Assembly (NCBI GenBank): GCA_030407005.1
Contig: JAUDYN010000001.1
Location: forward strand, 682,001-746,000
Direction of reading: 5' to 3'
Source of the DNA: Desarmillaria ectypa
Taxonomy: Eukaryota > Basidiomycota > Agaricomycetes > Agaricales > Physalacriaceae
Length of the DNA stretch: 64,000 nucleotides
Shown here: positions 1 through 11,915 of the stretch, piece after piece
Numbering within the stretch: the first letter of the stretch is position 1
Layout of the letters: the number at the start of each line of letters is the position of its first letter
Made by a program: the position numbers and the translations under genes
The notes under the pieces: model-generated
Told to the model about the DNA's origin: nothing
Databases searched by the model: none
What the model saw: only the letters and a program-made list of their open reading frames with translations

Positions 1-875
1 CTCCAATTGACCTCGGAGAGTTCAGGCCAGATGTAGTCTGGCCCGTCTGGATTAAAGGGGTTGTCGGCGGCACGGGGAGTGGACGGGACCGGGGCGTTGT
101 CTCCGACGATGTTGTCATCAGACTCGTCATCGGAGATTTCGATGATGGGGAGGGAGGAGAGGGAGAATTCTTCTCCCTCGTCTGGCCACTGCTCACGGCC
201 CCAGGGGCCGTAAGGGTGGTTTCGATCCATGCCGGGATCATCAGGGTGTCGAGGTCCAGAGTAGTCGGACCTGCTACTGTTGTCGCTGTCGGGCGATGGG
301 GAATTGGACCTCCACCGAGATATGCGGAGGGCAGGGGTTCTTGGACGAGGGGGGGGACCGGGGTATGGGGGTGGGGGTTCGTCCATCTCAGCTCGAACGT
401 CCCTCTTGTGTTCTTCAGTCTCTGCGAGACCGACTGTTGGTCGCTCCAGTGCGACGGTGGGTCGTTCCATCTGGTAATGGAGGAGGATGGCTCTCGCATT
501 ATAGGCGCGAGCAGATTGGGTGATCTGGGCCCAAAGTTCTGAGATCCCCGGAGATGGGGGCCTCGAATCATTGCTCTCCTCGGAGGAGGAGGAGGGGCCG
601 ACGATGAATCGGGCCCAGGGATGAATGAGTGCAACTGCTTCTCGTTCTCCCAGTCTTGCGGGGGATAACCCCCTGGGAAGGACATCGGTCATGGGTGGGA
701 CGGGGCAGGGTTCTGGAATTGGTCGTCGGGGCTGCCTTCTGAGCAGTGCCTGGAGTTCTTCCTCATAAATTAGTACGGCGAGGACCGTGAAAAAAGACAA
801 TAGTATGGCACCACCGATGGCGACGCTGAGAGAGATGGTTCAAGGTTCTTGAGAGTTTCTGTCTTCTCCAGACAT
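1..875 (-). pseudogene. gag N-terminal region of element Y (partial, one stop)
   Basis: The ATG at 873-875 opens a frame that continues to the window edge apart from a TGA at 840-842 (codon 12), probably a CGA codon changed by CpG decay. The frame then encodes a hydrophobic stretch (TISLSVAIGGAILLSFF then TVLAVLI) that looks like one transmembrane helix, followed by charged residues (YEEELQALLRRQ), a Pro/Ser/Arg-rich low-complexity region with a PPPPYP motif (about 365-385), and an acidic stretch (IEISDDESDD). Elements B, C and D encode the same hydrophobic start, so it is a family feature. Capsid and zinc-knuckle regions would lie beyond the window. Whether the TGA makes this copy dead cannot be decided here. 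Confidence 0.7.
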
Positions 876-921
876 GAAGAATATCTTCTATATGGCTAGT
901 GTAATAGAAGAGAAGGGGATA

Positions 922-934
922 ATCTCTTGTTTAA
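922..934 (-). other. Primer-binding site of element Y, self-complementary type
   Basis: On the minus strand the 13 nt directly after the LTR read TTAAACAAGAGAT. This is the exact reverse complement of ATCTCTTGTTTAA at 1077-1089 within the LTR, which sits about 30 nt after the TATA box, where the RNA should begin. This matches the Tf1/sushi self-priming scheme, in which the 5' end of the RNA folds back as primer. That use is inference. Confidence 0.75.
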
Positions 935-1357
935 TGTTAGGTGCCGACTTGGACACGTGACTTGGGGCAGTCAGCTGATCCCTCTGGGCCGTTACGCATT
1001 CGAACGATCACCCGATTAAGAGATGTAAGCCAAGGAGCCTTTAGTCTAGTGTAGACAAGAGGTATATGGTTTTAATTTAAACAAGAGATAGAGTACAACT
1101 GTCTAGTTTACTCTGTTTATATAGTATTTCTACAGCATTATAATTAGATGAAATGCTACGGTCCATGCACAAACAGTGTCGAAGTTGGACGATCCAGGAG
1201 GATCATAGAACCAATAGAAAGTGTCTGGGGTGACAGATGGTGAGAACGAGGGTAGTAGCCAGCGAATAGCTGGATACGAGTCAGTTTCTGGACTAGATTA
1301 GATGGATGAGTCATGGATATGACTCGGATAAGATAAGATAATGGAAAAATCGTAACA
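935..1357 (-). repeat. 5' LTR of element Y (423 bp)
   Basis: Read on the minus strand it starts TGTTACGA and ends CCTAACA, so the ends are inverted TGTTA/TAACA. It aligns along its length with the 418-bp LTRs of element D (shared start, the block around TTCGACACTG, the TATA region and the tail). It contains a TATA box (1115-1123) and, about 30 nt downstream, the site at 1077-1089 that is complementary to the primer-binding site. Confidence 0.9.
1115..1123 (-). promoter_or_regulatory. TATA box of the element Y LTR
   Basis: The minus strand reads TATATAAAC here, 26-34 nt upstream of the site predicted to be the RNA 5' end (1089). The other copies have GTATATAAGTAG at the corresponding place. 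Confidence 0.6.
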
Positions 1358-3770
1358 TTATGAAGGACTTAAAAGAACACTGATACATAGTATGATGTGT
1401 ACTACAATGCCTATGAGAGAATAAGCTCTTCCTTAAAGCTGAGAAGTGTGAGTTTGAGGTACTTGAGATAAAATACCTTAGTGTCATTATCAGTCAGAAC
1501 TCCATATAGATGGATCCAGTCAAGATAGCTGGCATCACTGAATAGCTGACACTAACTAAGAAGAGGGAACTCTAGTCATTCCTGAGATTCACAAACTTTT
1601 ATCACAAATTCATTCATGACTACTCCAAGACTGTTTGCCCCCTAATGCAGCTAACTGATAATGCAGAGTGGAAGTGAAAAGAGGCATAAGAGTGATCATT
1701 CCAGCAGTTGAAGAAGCAAATGACTGAAGACATCATCCTTGCCATTTTAACAGAGACTGGGAAATTCATAGTAAAAGCAGACTCAAGCAACAAAGCTATT
1801 GGTGCTGTTCTCAGCTAACAACAAGAAGGAAGATGGCAATAAGTGGCCTTCATGTCCAAAGCCCTAATGGTGACTAAATGGAACTATGAGATTTATGACA
1901 AAGAACTACTCACTATTCTGCTTGCATTAGAAGAATGGTGCTACTATCTGATGGGCATAGTGAAAGATATTAAAATCTGAATGGATCACCAAAATCCCCA
2001 GTATTTCAAGAAGCTCTAGAAGTTAAACCATCAACAGATCTGATGGGTCACCAAATTGGCTGAGTACCATTTCATACTCAAACACAAGCCTGGGACAGCT
2101 AATAAGAAGGCTGACCTGCTCAGTCAACATAATGACCACAACCAAGATAAAGAGGATAACTATGATAATGTCATTCTCTCCCCTCAGCACTTTCATGTAC
2201 TTATCATGCCTACTATCACTAAGACTCATTTCAAAATCTGAGACACAACTAGACAATGAGAACTATAAGATCAAGAGATCACTAACTCTCTCAACCACAA
2301 ATATGGTATTACCTAAAATGATGAGGTACTATACTATAATGGGTGAATCTATGTACCAAAGAAAATAGTACTCTGAGGTGAGATCATCACTCAGAGTTAC
2401 AACCACATCATAGCAGATCACTCTGGGATAGCAAAAACAAAAGAACTTATACTTCAGGAATACTGGTGGCTAAAGATGAAGAAGGATGTAGAGACCTATA
2501 TAAAAGGCTGCAAAACTTGCCAATGAATAAAGAGCAGTATGTAAGCTAAAGCAGCCCCACTACACCTGAATACCATACCAACTATACCATAGATACACAT
2601 CTCTGTTGACATGATAACCAGTCTTCCAGAGTCCAATGGTTATGATGCCATGTTAGTAATTGTTGATTGATTCTCAAAAGAAATCATTCCAATCACCTGC
2701 AATAAAGAGCTTTCAGCAGAAGGATGGGCCAGAATTCTTCATGACTATATCTACTCCAAACATAGCATGCCTTAAGTCATCATATCTGACCAGAGTCTCT
2801 AATTCATTTTTTAATTCATGAAAGACTTATATCAGATGTTCAACATTACTCGGAATGCATCCATGGCCTATCATTCTCAGACAGATGAACAAGTGGAATG
2901 AGTCAACCAAGAAATCAAAAAATATCTATGGATCATTATCAACCACTGACAGACCAATTGTAGCAACTGGCTACTGCTTGCTAAATTTACACACAACAAT
3001 TGTGTACACTCCACTATAGGAAAGAGCCCCTTCATGGTTCTCTATAGACAAAATCCCCAACTCATCCCTAACACTGAGCAGTCCTCACCATTCTCTACCC
3101 CTGCAGCCAGGAAGTTCTCTGAAACTATGGCCAAAGTATACAAGGAGGTGCATGCTGCTCTAAACAAAGCAGCAAACTGAATGAAGGCTCAGTATAATAA
3201 GGACAAGAGAAGAGCAATCAATTACAATGTCAGCAATAGAGTCTGATTGGACACCTCCAACCTGTACCTTCCATAACCCAAGAAGAAGCTCAATGACAAG
3301 CAAACAGGCCCTTTTGAAATTCTTGAAAGACCAGGGCCTCCACCTATAAGCTCAAACTTCCCCCACACTGGAAGATTCACCTGCACTTCAACAAAAAACT
3401 ACTGATGCTATATACTGCCCCAGTATTCCCCAACCAGCAACAACCACCATCTCTCCCTCCTGATTTGATTGATAGGCAGAAATATTTTAGAGTTGAAGAA
3501 GTGCTGGATTTCAGAACAAGACAAATGCATGCCAAGAAGGGCCAACATTCTAAAACTATAATCTACTATCTCATCAAGTAGAAGGGTTGAACATGAAAGC
3601 ACAATTCTTAGGTAAGAGAAACAGAGATGAGGAATACACAAGAAGTGATCAGAGACTACAAGGAAAAAACACAGCAAGTAGGACAACTCAAAGTCACTAA
3701 AATTGCAACCAACCCAAGTATCTGGATAAAGCATAAGGCAGTCAGGACAACTGCCTTAATGAGAGGATAA
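1358..3770 (+). pseudogene. Element A pol remnant: RT end, RNase H, integrase, chromodomain
   Basis: This is a Ty3/gypsy pol, badly decayed and without its 5' part, which is cut by element Y. Order seen: end of the reverse transcriptase (about 1420-1650), RNase H (about 1740-2000; KADSSNKAIGAVLS-like and MDHQNPQYF-like stretches), the integrase zinc region (CKTC near 2510-2525), the integrase core (TSLPESNGYDAMLVIVD-like, then YHSQTDEQ near 2870-2890) and a chromodomain-like stretch (about 3480-3720). TAA, TAG and TGA stand where relatives have CAA, CAG, CGA or TGG. It runs directly into its LTR at 3771. It cannot be translated. Confidence 0.85.
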
Positions 3771-4112
3771 TGTTACAATTTTTCTACTTATCTTATCTTA
3801 TCCTAGACACCTATCTTATCTTCAGCATCTATTATATATCTTATCAGTTGTCACATCACCATTGTCATACCCTTATTGAATAGCTCTCATCTTTGTATTA
3901 TGGCTTGCAACAGTTGTCTGTCTAATAGATGTTTCTTATTGTTTCACATATGGATAACTTATCAACAGATCTATTATTAGCTACACAGTTTTTGTATATA
4001 AGTAGGATAGCTCTTACTGTATATTTTCCAGCTTCAAGCTAAAGTTTATCTATACTAATACTTCACTCTCAGAACTCAACTAAAAACTTAGTCCTTCTTT
4101 ATTGCATCTGAC
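3771..4112 (+). repeat. 3' LTR of element A, left part, split by element B
   Basis: It starts TGTTACAATTTTTC right after a purine-rich GAGAGGATAA, has the GTATATAAGTAG core promoter at 3994-4005, and stops at 4112 where element B begins. The last five bases (CTGAC, 4108-4112) recur at 32668-32672 as the target duplication of B. The LTR tail resumes at 32673. This LTR is the most diverged of the family here. Confidence 0.8.
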
Positions 4113-4505
4113 TGTTATGATTTTTCCATTATCTTATCTTATCTAGTGTCACATCACTTACACATTGCTAAAATTACTGATATTCAGTTGATAAATCCTT
4201 ATTGACACTCTCACATCTCACCTATTCCAAAACACCTCACTGTGATTGGACCATAGTCATACAACTCAACTCATTTTATGGATAGACACTATCATTTCAC
4301 CTATTAATAAATCATATATTTCAGTATATAAGTAGAGTAGTTTTTATACATACTCTCTATCTTTTGACTAAACTTAATTTATATATCATTTCCACACTTA
4401 TCTAAAGATCTAAACTGCTCTTCTACTACAGGTGATTATTCAAATGTGAGACAGCCTAGAAGTAAGTGTCTGATCCTAAGATTATGTGAAGACTGGGTCC
4501 TAACA
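4113..4505 (+). repeat. 5' LTR of element B (393 bp)
   Basis: It starts TGTTATGATTTTTCC and ends TCCTAACA. The GTATATAAGTAG core promoter is at 4324-4335 and the presumed RNA start region ATCTTTTGACTAA is at 4359-4371. It pairs with the LTR at 32273-32667. Confidence 0.9.
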
Positions 4506-4518
4506 TTAGTCAAAAGAT
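4506..4518 (+). other. Primer-binding site of element B, self-complementary type
   Basis: TTAGTCAAAAGAT follows the LTR directly and is the exact reverse complement of ATCTTTTGACTAA at 4359-4371, 34 nt after the start of the TATA box. Confidence 0.75.
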
Positions 4519-7030
4519 TAACCATCCACTCCTTCAATGCTAGCCATTAAAGTAGCAATCTCTATACCTGAACAACTGGAACAAAAAAGAACTATAGCAC
4601 TCAGTACCACTATTAGCAGTGCCACTCTCCTTATAATTTTTACTGCTTTATTCATACTAGCATATGAAGAAGAAATCCACACACTCCTATATCAGGAATG
4701 ATAACCCCAATGACCTCAACTCTCTCTATGATTCTCATGACACTTTCTTCATGTTCTTCCCAGAATATCTTCCCCCATAAGGCTGGCAACAGGAGACCAA
4801 GAACTACTCCCCTGTCCCTGGGTCTGATTCACAAACTTCTCCAAAGAGTTCACTCCATGGAAGAGATCCCCAACCCCAGGACTCTTCTCAAATGACTGGG
4901 TGGAACAATCCACCCCTGCCTAGGAATACACAAGGAATACACAAGGAATATATAGGCTACATTTGAAGATTCTCTGTCTACCTATTCTCTACCCCAACAG
5001 CCCCATTCTCCTACCCTGTCTCACCCAAACTACAGGGCCTGACACCCTGACAATTCCAGAATGGACTGAAACCACTCTTACAGCCACTGGGCTATCAATA
5101 TCTAAGAACAAGGGACTTGGCCAAGCAGAGGATTGGAGTCCTTCTCCTCTCTTTTAATTATCAAACTCTCTGATGACTCTAATGTGGGCAATAATATCTT
5201 GACCTTAGCTACTCTCTTCCCTCTCAACAGTCTCTTCAATGAGAATGGGACTGATTACAATTAGCCTGAACTCTCTGACATCGATCAGGCTATATTCAGC
5301 CCCTTCTGGACCACTGCCTGAGAACTCAGGTGAACCAATGTCAAGACACATACAGCCTGGCCCAAGCCCTGTCCAGACATGGATGAGTGGCTGGCCCTTA
5401 ACAGGGACAACCCAATCTGAGGGCCTAATCCAGGCACTACCATTTGCACCCAGATACATGCCAACCAGCTTTGAGAACTATACCCCTCTGCTGCAGAAGA
5501 TCTAGTACCTGGGCTCTACTCTCAGACACCAGAGGAGTGATAGGAGCTGGATCATGTCCTTCAAGAGCTGGCCTGGTTGGAAGCCAACTGACTAAAGGAG
5601 GATGGGGCTAACACCCAATTTTGATAGCTTTACATACAATACAGGCTATTACAGTAGGCTGGGATATGCCCAGCCTCAATATATAAACTATCCCCAATAC
5701 TCTCCCAATACCCCAGCCCAACAGCCATAACCCCTGCCTGACTCTCTACCAATCAGTCAGGTATGACAATAAGGTTACTACTCTTATCAGGATAGTAGTA
5801 TTCTATTTGCAGATGTGGGAGAAGATCCTGAAACCAGTTCCACCTCTGCAGGACTGCCACCTATCATGACAGAAGAATTACTTAAGATATCTAGAGAAGA
5901 ATTAGCCAAAAAGGAACAATGTATCACTTAGAAAAGAAAAGGAACCTAACTGAGAAAGATTGATAGAACCCCTGCAAGGATACTCCATGCCATGATCAGA
6001 TCAGTATTTGATCCCAAGGCTACCACCAGAAAAGGGTCCTCTTGACCTTGTACTAAATCTCATTGGAAACATCCCCAATGATGCCCCTTATATAAGTATC
6101 AAACCAATCCTCATGCAACCCCTCAAACTATTCAAAGAGGAGCACAATGATATTGAATGCTTTGTAGGCAATTGTATCACCTACTTTGAAGTGTTTTGAC
6201 ACTACTTCCAGATGCTATTGCACCTGGTACTATTTGCAACTTCCCACTTCAAGGGAGCCACTAAGGACTGATGGGTCTACAAGAGACCCAAATTCTGGGT
6301 GGAGGATGTCTAGAATGGCACCCACACCCACTTCTGATATTCTTCTTGGGAGGTTTTCATTAAAATGGTCACCTGCTAATTTAAGGATCCCACCATCAAG
6401 GAGATCCATGAGAAGTGGATGTTTGATCTCCATATGAGAGCACAGCCTGCCTCCCATTACTTTCAGAAATTAGAAGAAGAGGCTAAATTGGTGGGCCAAT
6501 GTACTGATGAACATGAACATGGAGCAATGGTCAAGGTGGTATACCTTGGCATTCTCTTCTTATACACAACATTCATCTCAAATATGGGCATTAATATTCC
6601 ATGCACTTACCCAGAATGGAAGGAGCATATCATGTGCATGTATGAGGAAAGACAGCAAAAGTGGGTCTTTGATCAAATGATGGGAGTACCCTGAGAGGAA
6701 TAGAAGAAGAACTCTTGCCCTCTCCAACAACAACAACCCAGCAGCAAAGCTGCTGCTGAGGTGACAAGTTTCTTAGCTCTCAAGCTGATGGCCCAAAGTG
6801 TTCCCAACCAGGATAATTCAATAGGCTGATGGATGATATATGGGAGGGTGGGAAAGCCGATAGAAATCAACTGATGAAAGGTGGAAGGACAATGCTTCCA
6901 ATATGATGAGAAATGTCACATAGCTAAAGATTGCTCTAAGAGAAAGGAGTATAAGAATATTTGGTCAGTAGGGACCACTAATATAGTGGAATCTACCTCA
7001 GCCAAGATTGAGAAGGCAAAAGGGTAGGCT
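4519..7030 (+). pseudogene. gag of element B, decayed
   Basis: It begins with the family's hydrophobic segment (about 4585-4665; TIALSTTISSATLLIIF then TALFILAYEEE). A long Pro/Ser/Thr-rich region follows, then the capsid-like region around 6100-6690 (DIECFVGNCITYFEVF at about 6148-6198; later YTTFISNMGINIP), and a damaged CCHC zinc knuckle near 6893-6935 in which the second Cys is Tyr (CFQYDEKCHIAKDC). Many stops interrupt it. Gag binds and packages the element RNA; this copy cannot. Confidence 0.8.
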
Positions 7031-10000
7031 ATCAAGGGTTTGATTCCCCTTGCATAGCCAAAGCCTCCAACAGTGAGTCCTCAGTTTCTGTGGGTCAGAC
7101 TTATATACACACATTAGGACTATTACATAAAATAGATAAAAATATAACTTCATTACAGACTCCAAAACTGAAGATACCCAAAGAATTGAATAAAAACAGG
7201 TACATCACACTCCTGAAAGAAGCTGACACTATTATCTATAGTGAATCCCAAGCCTCTGATGAAGTGCAGATTTTGCCAGGTGGTGCTGGCACTGCACCAA
7301 AGTCCAATGGACTTATTATATGGAGTCTACTGGATACATAAGTAAAACTGCAGACTGGGGCAAGAAAGTGGAGCTTAATGCTGTATGCTCTTATGCTACC
7401 CTTAGGAGAGCTAAGTCCTACTTCATCAGAGCTGTTGGAAAAAGCAAGCACCCATCAAGGCCAAAGTATCTGAGGATCCATAGGAATGAGGATTGAGGAA
7501 AGTATGATGAGTTGGAAAGATGACTCTCAGAACTCCTAGGAGGATCTGATAAGACAGACACCTGACCCACAAAATTCCCAGGACCAATCCACACTGACTG
7601 GAGAAAAAGTTGCACACTGCCAGACTTGGCTAGAGGGAAGAAAGCAGTTGATCTATTGGCATTGACAGAATTCATGACCATGACAGAATCCACCTCTGAC
7701 AACACTGTTAACACCTCTGAGAACAGCAGCATTGTGACTCTAACCTCATCAGTAGCAATGATAGCTGAAGAACAGGAGGAAGCCACTAGCACCCAGGTAG
7801 TAAAGAGAGGGTATCCCAGCAGAGTCACTATCATCAAGGTACTCGACAAAGAGAATAACATGGCTTTTCTATAATGGAAAGCATGATAATCTAAATCCCA
7901 AACCCCAACACCTGAAACTCCACCTAACAAGAGAATACTGAATCCTGAAATCCCACTGGTCATAGGGGTACCCAATCACATGTGGTACAAACCATTCAGA
8001 GTTGACTGAACTTTATGTGCCATTTGCACCACAAAGAACTTGGCTATCACCAAAGCCACTCTCTCTACTTGGGTTCATCTCAAATGACTTGGAGAGATCA
8101 CTGACAAGCTTCTTGGTGGATGTACAACTTGCCCCTTGCATAGATAAGAAGGCCTTGATCACCAGGGCATTGCTTGATAGTGGCTGTACTGGCAGCTCTA
8201 TCAACTAATCCTACATTTGACAGCATGAACTAGACACCCAAAAATCTACTGCCCTCATACCTGTATACAATATGGATGAAACCCACAATAAGGCAGGAGA
8301 TATTACTAAGTTTGTTGAACTCAGAATGACCATTGGTGGTCATACTGAACAAATTGACCTAGTGGTCACCAATCTTGGCTCCAAGATAGTTTACTTGAGC
8401 CACAACTGGCTAAAATGTCACAACCTGTTAATTAACTGGAAAATAGGATGCATGATTTTCAGATGCTGTCAATGTGTGAAGAACCCTATTCCTCTTCCTG
8501 ACTCAGACAATGAAGATAAATGGGACAAAGAGCTTGAGGACAGTGAGACTATTCTCACTGTCAACATGCAAGAAGAGCTCACCATTCAGGCAGTACACCA
8601 TGCTAATGAATTAGCCACTGCTGCTAATGCTGACAAACTAAAGAAAACATTTGAGGAGATAGTACCTTCTCAATACTAGAGCTTTAAAGATTTATTCTCT
8701 AAAGAAAGCTTTGATGAATTACCTGAATGAAAGCCTTGGGACCATGCTATCGAACTGATACCCAATGCCAAGTCTACACTAGACTGTAAAGTCTATCCAC
8801 TCAATCATAATGAGCAAGAACAACTGGATAAGTTTCTTGATGAGAACTTAGACTTGGGACAAATCTATCTCTCAAAATCTCCTTTCATCTCTCCCTTCTT
8901 CTTCATCCAAAAAAAGAATAGATCACTTTGTCTCATACAGGATTATCACAAACTAAATGAAATGACTATAAAAAACCAATATCCCCTTCCTCTCATTTCA
9001 GAACTCATCAACAAGCTACAAGGAGCAAAGTATTTCTCTAAGCTGGATGTCCATTGGGGGTATAATAATGTATACATTTAAGAAGAGGATGAAGAAAAGG
9101 CAGCATTCAGAACTAATCGAGGACTCTTTGAGCCTATAGTTATGTTTTTTGGCCTTATGAATTCACCAGCCACTTTTCAGTGAATGATAAATGACATATT
9201 CAAGGACCTTATCACCAGTGGAAAAGTGACTATCTACCTTGAAAATATCCTTATCTTCACCAAAAACTTGGAAGAACACCAATATATTATCTGACAAGTT
9301 CTCCAAAGACTATAGGAGAACAAGCTATTTCTCAAGACTGAGAAATGTGAATTTAAAGTACTCAAGACTGAGTACTTAGGTGTTATCATCAGTGAAGATG
9401 CAATATGCATGGATCTGGTAAAAATAGCAGGGATTACAGAGTGGCTGGTTCCAATCAAGAAAAAGAAACTCTAGTCATTCTTAAGGTTTACAAATTTCTA
9501 TGGAAAATTCATACATGACTATTCAAAGATAGTCTGATCCTTTACCCAGTTGACTGGGAATGCTGAGTGGAGGTGGGGAGCAGAGCAGGAACAAGCATTC
9601 TCCTAGCTCAAGATGCAAATGACAACTGACATCATCCTAATAATTCTCTCAGACAATGGAAAGTTCTGAGTTGAGGCTGACTCTAGTGATGGAGCTATCA
9701 GTGCCATTCTTAGCTAAGAACAGAATGGGAAATGAAGGCCAGTGGCCTTTATGTCCAAAGCACTAACTGCTACTGAATGAAACTATGAGATTTATGACAA
9801 AGAGTTGCTGGCAATCATGCTTGCACTGGAAGAATGGCATCATTATATCATTGGCACCAAAGAAATCATCGAAATCTGGACAGATTATTAAAATCTTCAG
9901 TATTTCTGGAAGCCACAAAAGTTGAACTGTTGACAAGCTCAATAGGTCACTGAATTGGCAGAATATCATTTTACTCTCTAACACAAGGTAGGAACTGCAA

Positions 10001-10902
10001 ACAAGAAGGCCAATCTACTCAGCCAATGAGATGATCACAATCAGGGAAAGAAATCAAGACATAATTGTTCTTTCCCCTGAACATTTCCATGCTCTTATCC
10101 TCCCCTCTTCAAATGAACAAACTGAGCATATAAGAGATGCTACATGACATAAGGATCAGTGGAATCAGAGAATTGCCAAGTCTCTCAACCATGAAAGAGG
10201 AATCACACAGGAAAATAGAATTCTATACTATGATGGATGAATCTACATTCCTCAAAATGAATCCCTCTGAGGAGAAATAATCTCCAACTGCCACAATCAT
10301 ATCACAGCAGAATATCCAGGCATTGCCAAAATCTCTGAGTTAATACTCAGAGAGTATTGGTGGCCCAAGCTGAAAAAGGATGTCAAAGTCTATGTTAAAG
10401 GATGCAAAACTTGTCAAAGGACCAAGAGTGACACCCAAGCCAAAGCCACTCCCCTCTATTCAAATGCAATTCTCTTATCCCCTTGGACCCATATTTCTGT
10501 CAATATGATCACTGGATTATCAGAGTCTGATAGCTATAATGTATTATTAGTCATCATAGACTGATTCTCCAAGGCTATTATCCCCATAGCTTGCCATGAA
10601 GAACTATCCACAGAAGGATGGGCAAGAATCCTCCATGACCATATCTATGCAAAGCATGGAATGCCACAAGTTGTCATTTCAGATTGAGGATCCCAGTTTG
10701 TCTCCCTATTCATGAAGGAACTATACCAGATATTGAACATCATGCAAAATGCCTCTACAGTATATCACCCTCAGACTGATAGACAAACTGAACACATTAA
10801 TCAAGAAATTGAGAAGTATCTTCAAATCTTCATCAATCATCAACAAACCAACTGGAATGAGTGGTTACCTTTGGCAGAATTTGCCCATAACAACCAAGTA
10901 CA
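7031..10902 (+). pseudogene. pol of element B, decayed, interrupted in integrase
   Basis: In order: a family-specific linker with SESQASDEVQILPGGAGTA near 7245-7295; an aspartic protease with the active-site motif ALLDSGCTGSSIN (about 8167-8206); reverse transcriptase (about 8700-9500; FSKLDVHWGYNN; the YLDD box reads YLEN near 9230-9245); RNase H (about 9650-9900); integrase with CKTCQRTKS near 10410-10430, YHPQTDRQTEHINQEIEKY at about 10766-10825 and LAEFAHNN near 10870-10900. Frame breaks are frequent. At 10903 the LTR of element C cuts the integrase. Confidence 0.8.
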
Positions 10903-11294
10903 TGTTACGATTTTTCTATTATCCTATCATTTTTATGTTTGAATGCTTATGCATCCTCTTCATATCCAACCAATCTAGTCATAGAATCATATCCACCTCC
11001 AGTATCTCACCAATTCTCAATAGCCTCATCATAACTGGTCCACAGTCATCTGACTCCCTAACATTTCCTGTATGGACATTCACATTTCAGCTATTATTAA
11101 CATTATACTTTTAGTATATAAGTAGAGTAGTTTCTGTACATACTCTCCATCTTTCAACTAAACTTAAATTATATATCTTCTACTACACACTTCTAAAGAC
11201 CATCAGTCCTCTTATCATGGGTGATTGTCCAAATGCAAGACAGTCCAAGAGTGACTAAGCATCCCAAGATCACATGTTAGACAGAGTCATAATA
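10903..11294 (+). repeat. 5' LTR of element C (392 bp)
   Basis: It starts TGTTACGATTTTTC and ends CATAATA (TAACA with one change). The core promoter GTATATAAGTAG is at 11114-11125 and the presumed RNA start ATCTTTCAACTAA at 11149-11161. Its sequence differs clearly from the B LTRs. Confidence 0.85.
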
Positions 11295-11307
11295 TTAGTT
11301 GAAAGAT
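11295..11307 (+). other. Primer-binding site of element C, covarying
   Basis: TTAGTTGAAAGAT directly follows the LTR and is the exact reverse complement of ATCTTTCAACTAA at 11149-11161. Compared with B and D, both partners have changed (TTTTGAC to TTTCAAC and GTCAAAA to GTTGAAA), so pairing is kept. Confidence 0.75.
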
Positions 11308-11440
11308 ATCTTATCACTCCTTCTATGCTAGCCATAAAAGAAGCACTGACATATGCCCAACAAAGACCAAAACAGAAAAACTATCCCTCTTAGTGTCACA
11401 ATCAGTGGCACCATACTCATCATTCTCTTTACCACTCTAC
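11308..11440 (+). pseudogene. First codons of element C gag, cut by element D
   Basis: Up to 11440 it encodes the start of the family's hydrophobic Gag segment (LSVTISGTILIILFTTL). Element D is inserted here. The reading continues at 22684 after the CTAC duplication (LILTYEEEV), so the segment was intact before insertion. Confidence 0.7.
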
Positions 11441-11858
11441 TGTTATGATTTTTCCATTATCTTATCTCATCAAGTTATATCCATGACACATTCTATCTAA
11501 TCTGCTATTATCTCAAACAAGTCTTCACTTCATATCAACACAACCACTAACAACAACCCCAGTTCACACTGGTTATCACTCTCATTCACTCTCATTGGAC
11601 AATGATCCACCCAACTTCAACACTGTTCTCTCATGGACCATATCATTTCAGCTATTAATAATGCTGTATTTACAGTATATAAGTAGAGTAAAACTCACTG
11701 TTGTACTTCATCTTTTGACTAAATTACATTCATATACCTTCTACTACACACACTAAAGACTGAGCTAAAGCTCTCTTAATGGGTGATTGTCCAAATGCAA
11801 GACAGCCTAAAGAGCCCAAGCATATGTCCCAAGTCACATGTTAGACAGGGCTGTAACA
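11441..11858 (+). repeat. 5' LTR of element D (418 bp)
   Basis: TGTTATGATTTTTCC to CTGTAACA. Core promoter GTATATAAGTAG at 11675-11686 and presumed RNA start ATCTTTTGACTAA at 11710-11722. It is nearly identical to 22262-22679. Confidence 0.9.
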
Positions 11859-11871
11859 TTAGTCAAAAGAT
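11859..11871 (+). other. Primer-binding site of element D, self-complementary type
   Basis: TTAGTCAAAAGAT directly follows the LTR and is the exact reverse complement of 11710-11722, about 34 nt after the TATA box start. Confidence 0.75.
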
Positions 11872-11915
11872 TCCTCCTGCTTCTTCTATGCCAGCCATAA
11901 AAGTAGCATCCATTC

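Larger units (their letters stand above)
1..1357 (-). mobile_element. Young Ty3/gypsy-type element Y, 5' part only
   Basis: On the minus strand this is a 5' LTR (935-1357), a leader with a primer-binding site (922-934) and the start of gag (from 875 leftwards), cut by the window edge. It has the same order and recognisable sequence as elements B, C and D, but is GC- and CpG-rich and has one in-frame stop where they have dozens, so it is the youngest copy here. It is inserted in the reverse transcriptase region of the older element A, which resumes at 1358. The other LTR and target duplication lie outside the window. Confidence 0.85.

Noticed and set aside
216..542. Plus-strand open frames in the first 550 bases
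   Set aside because: They are shadows of the minus-strand Gag frame of element Y, which is supported by B, C and D.
7418..7975. 185-codon minus-strand open frame
   Set aside because: It lies opposite the gag-pol linker of element B; the plus strand carries the family-specific sequence, so this is antisense chance in a stop-poor composition.
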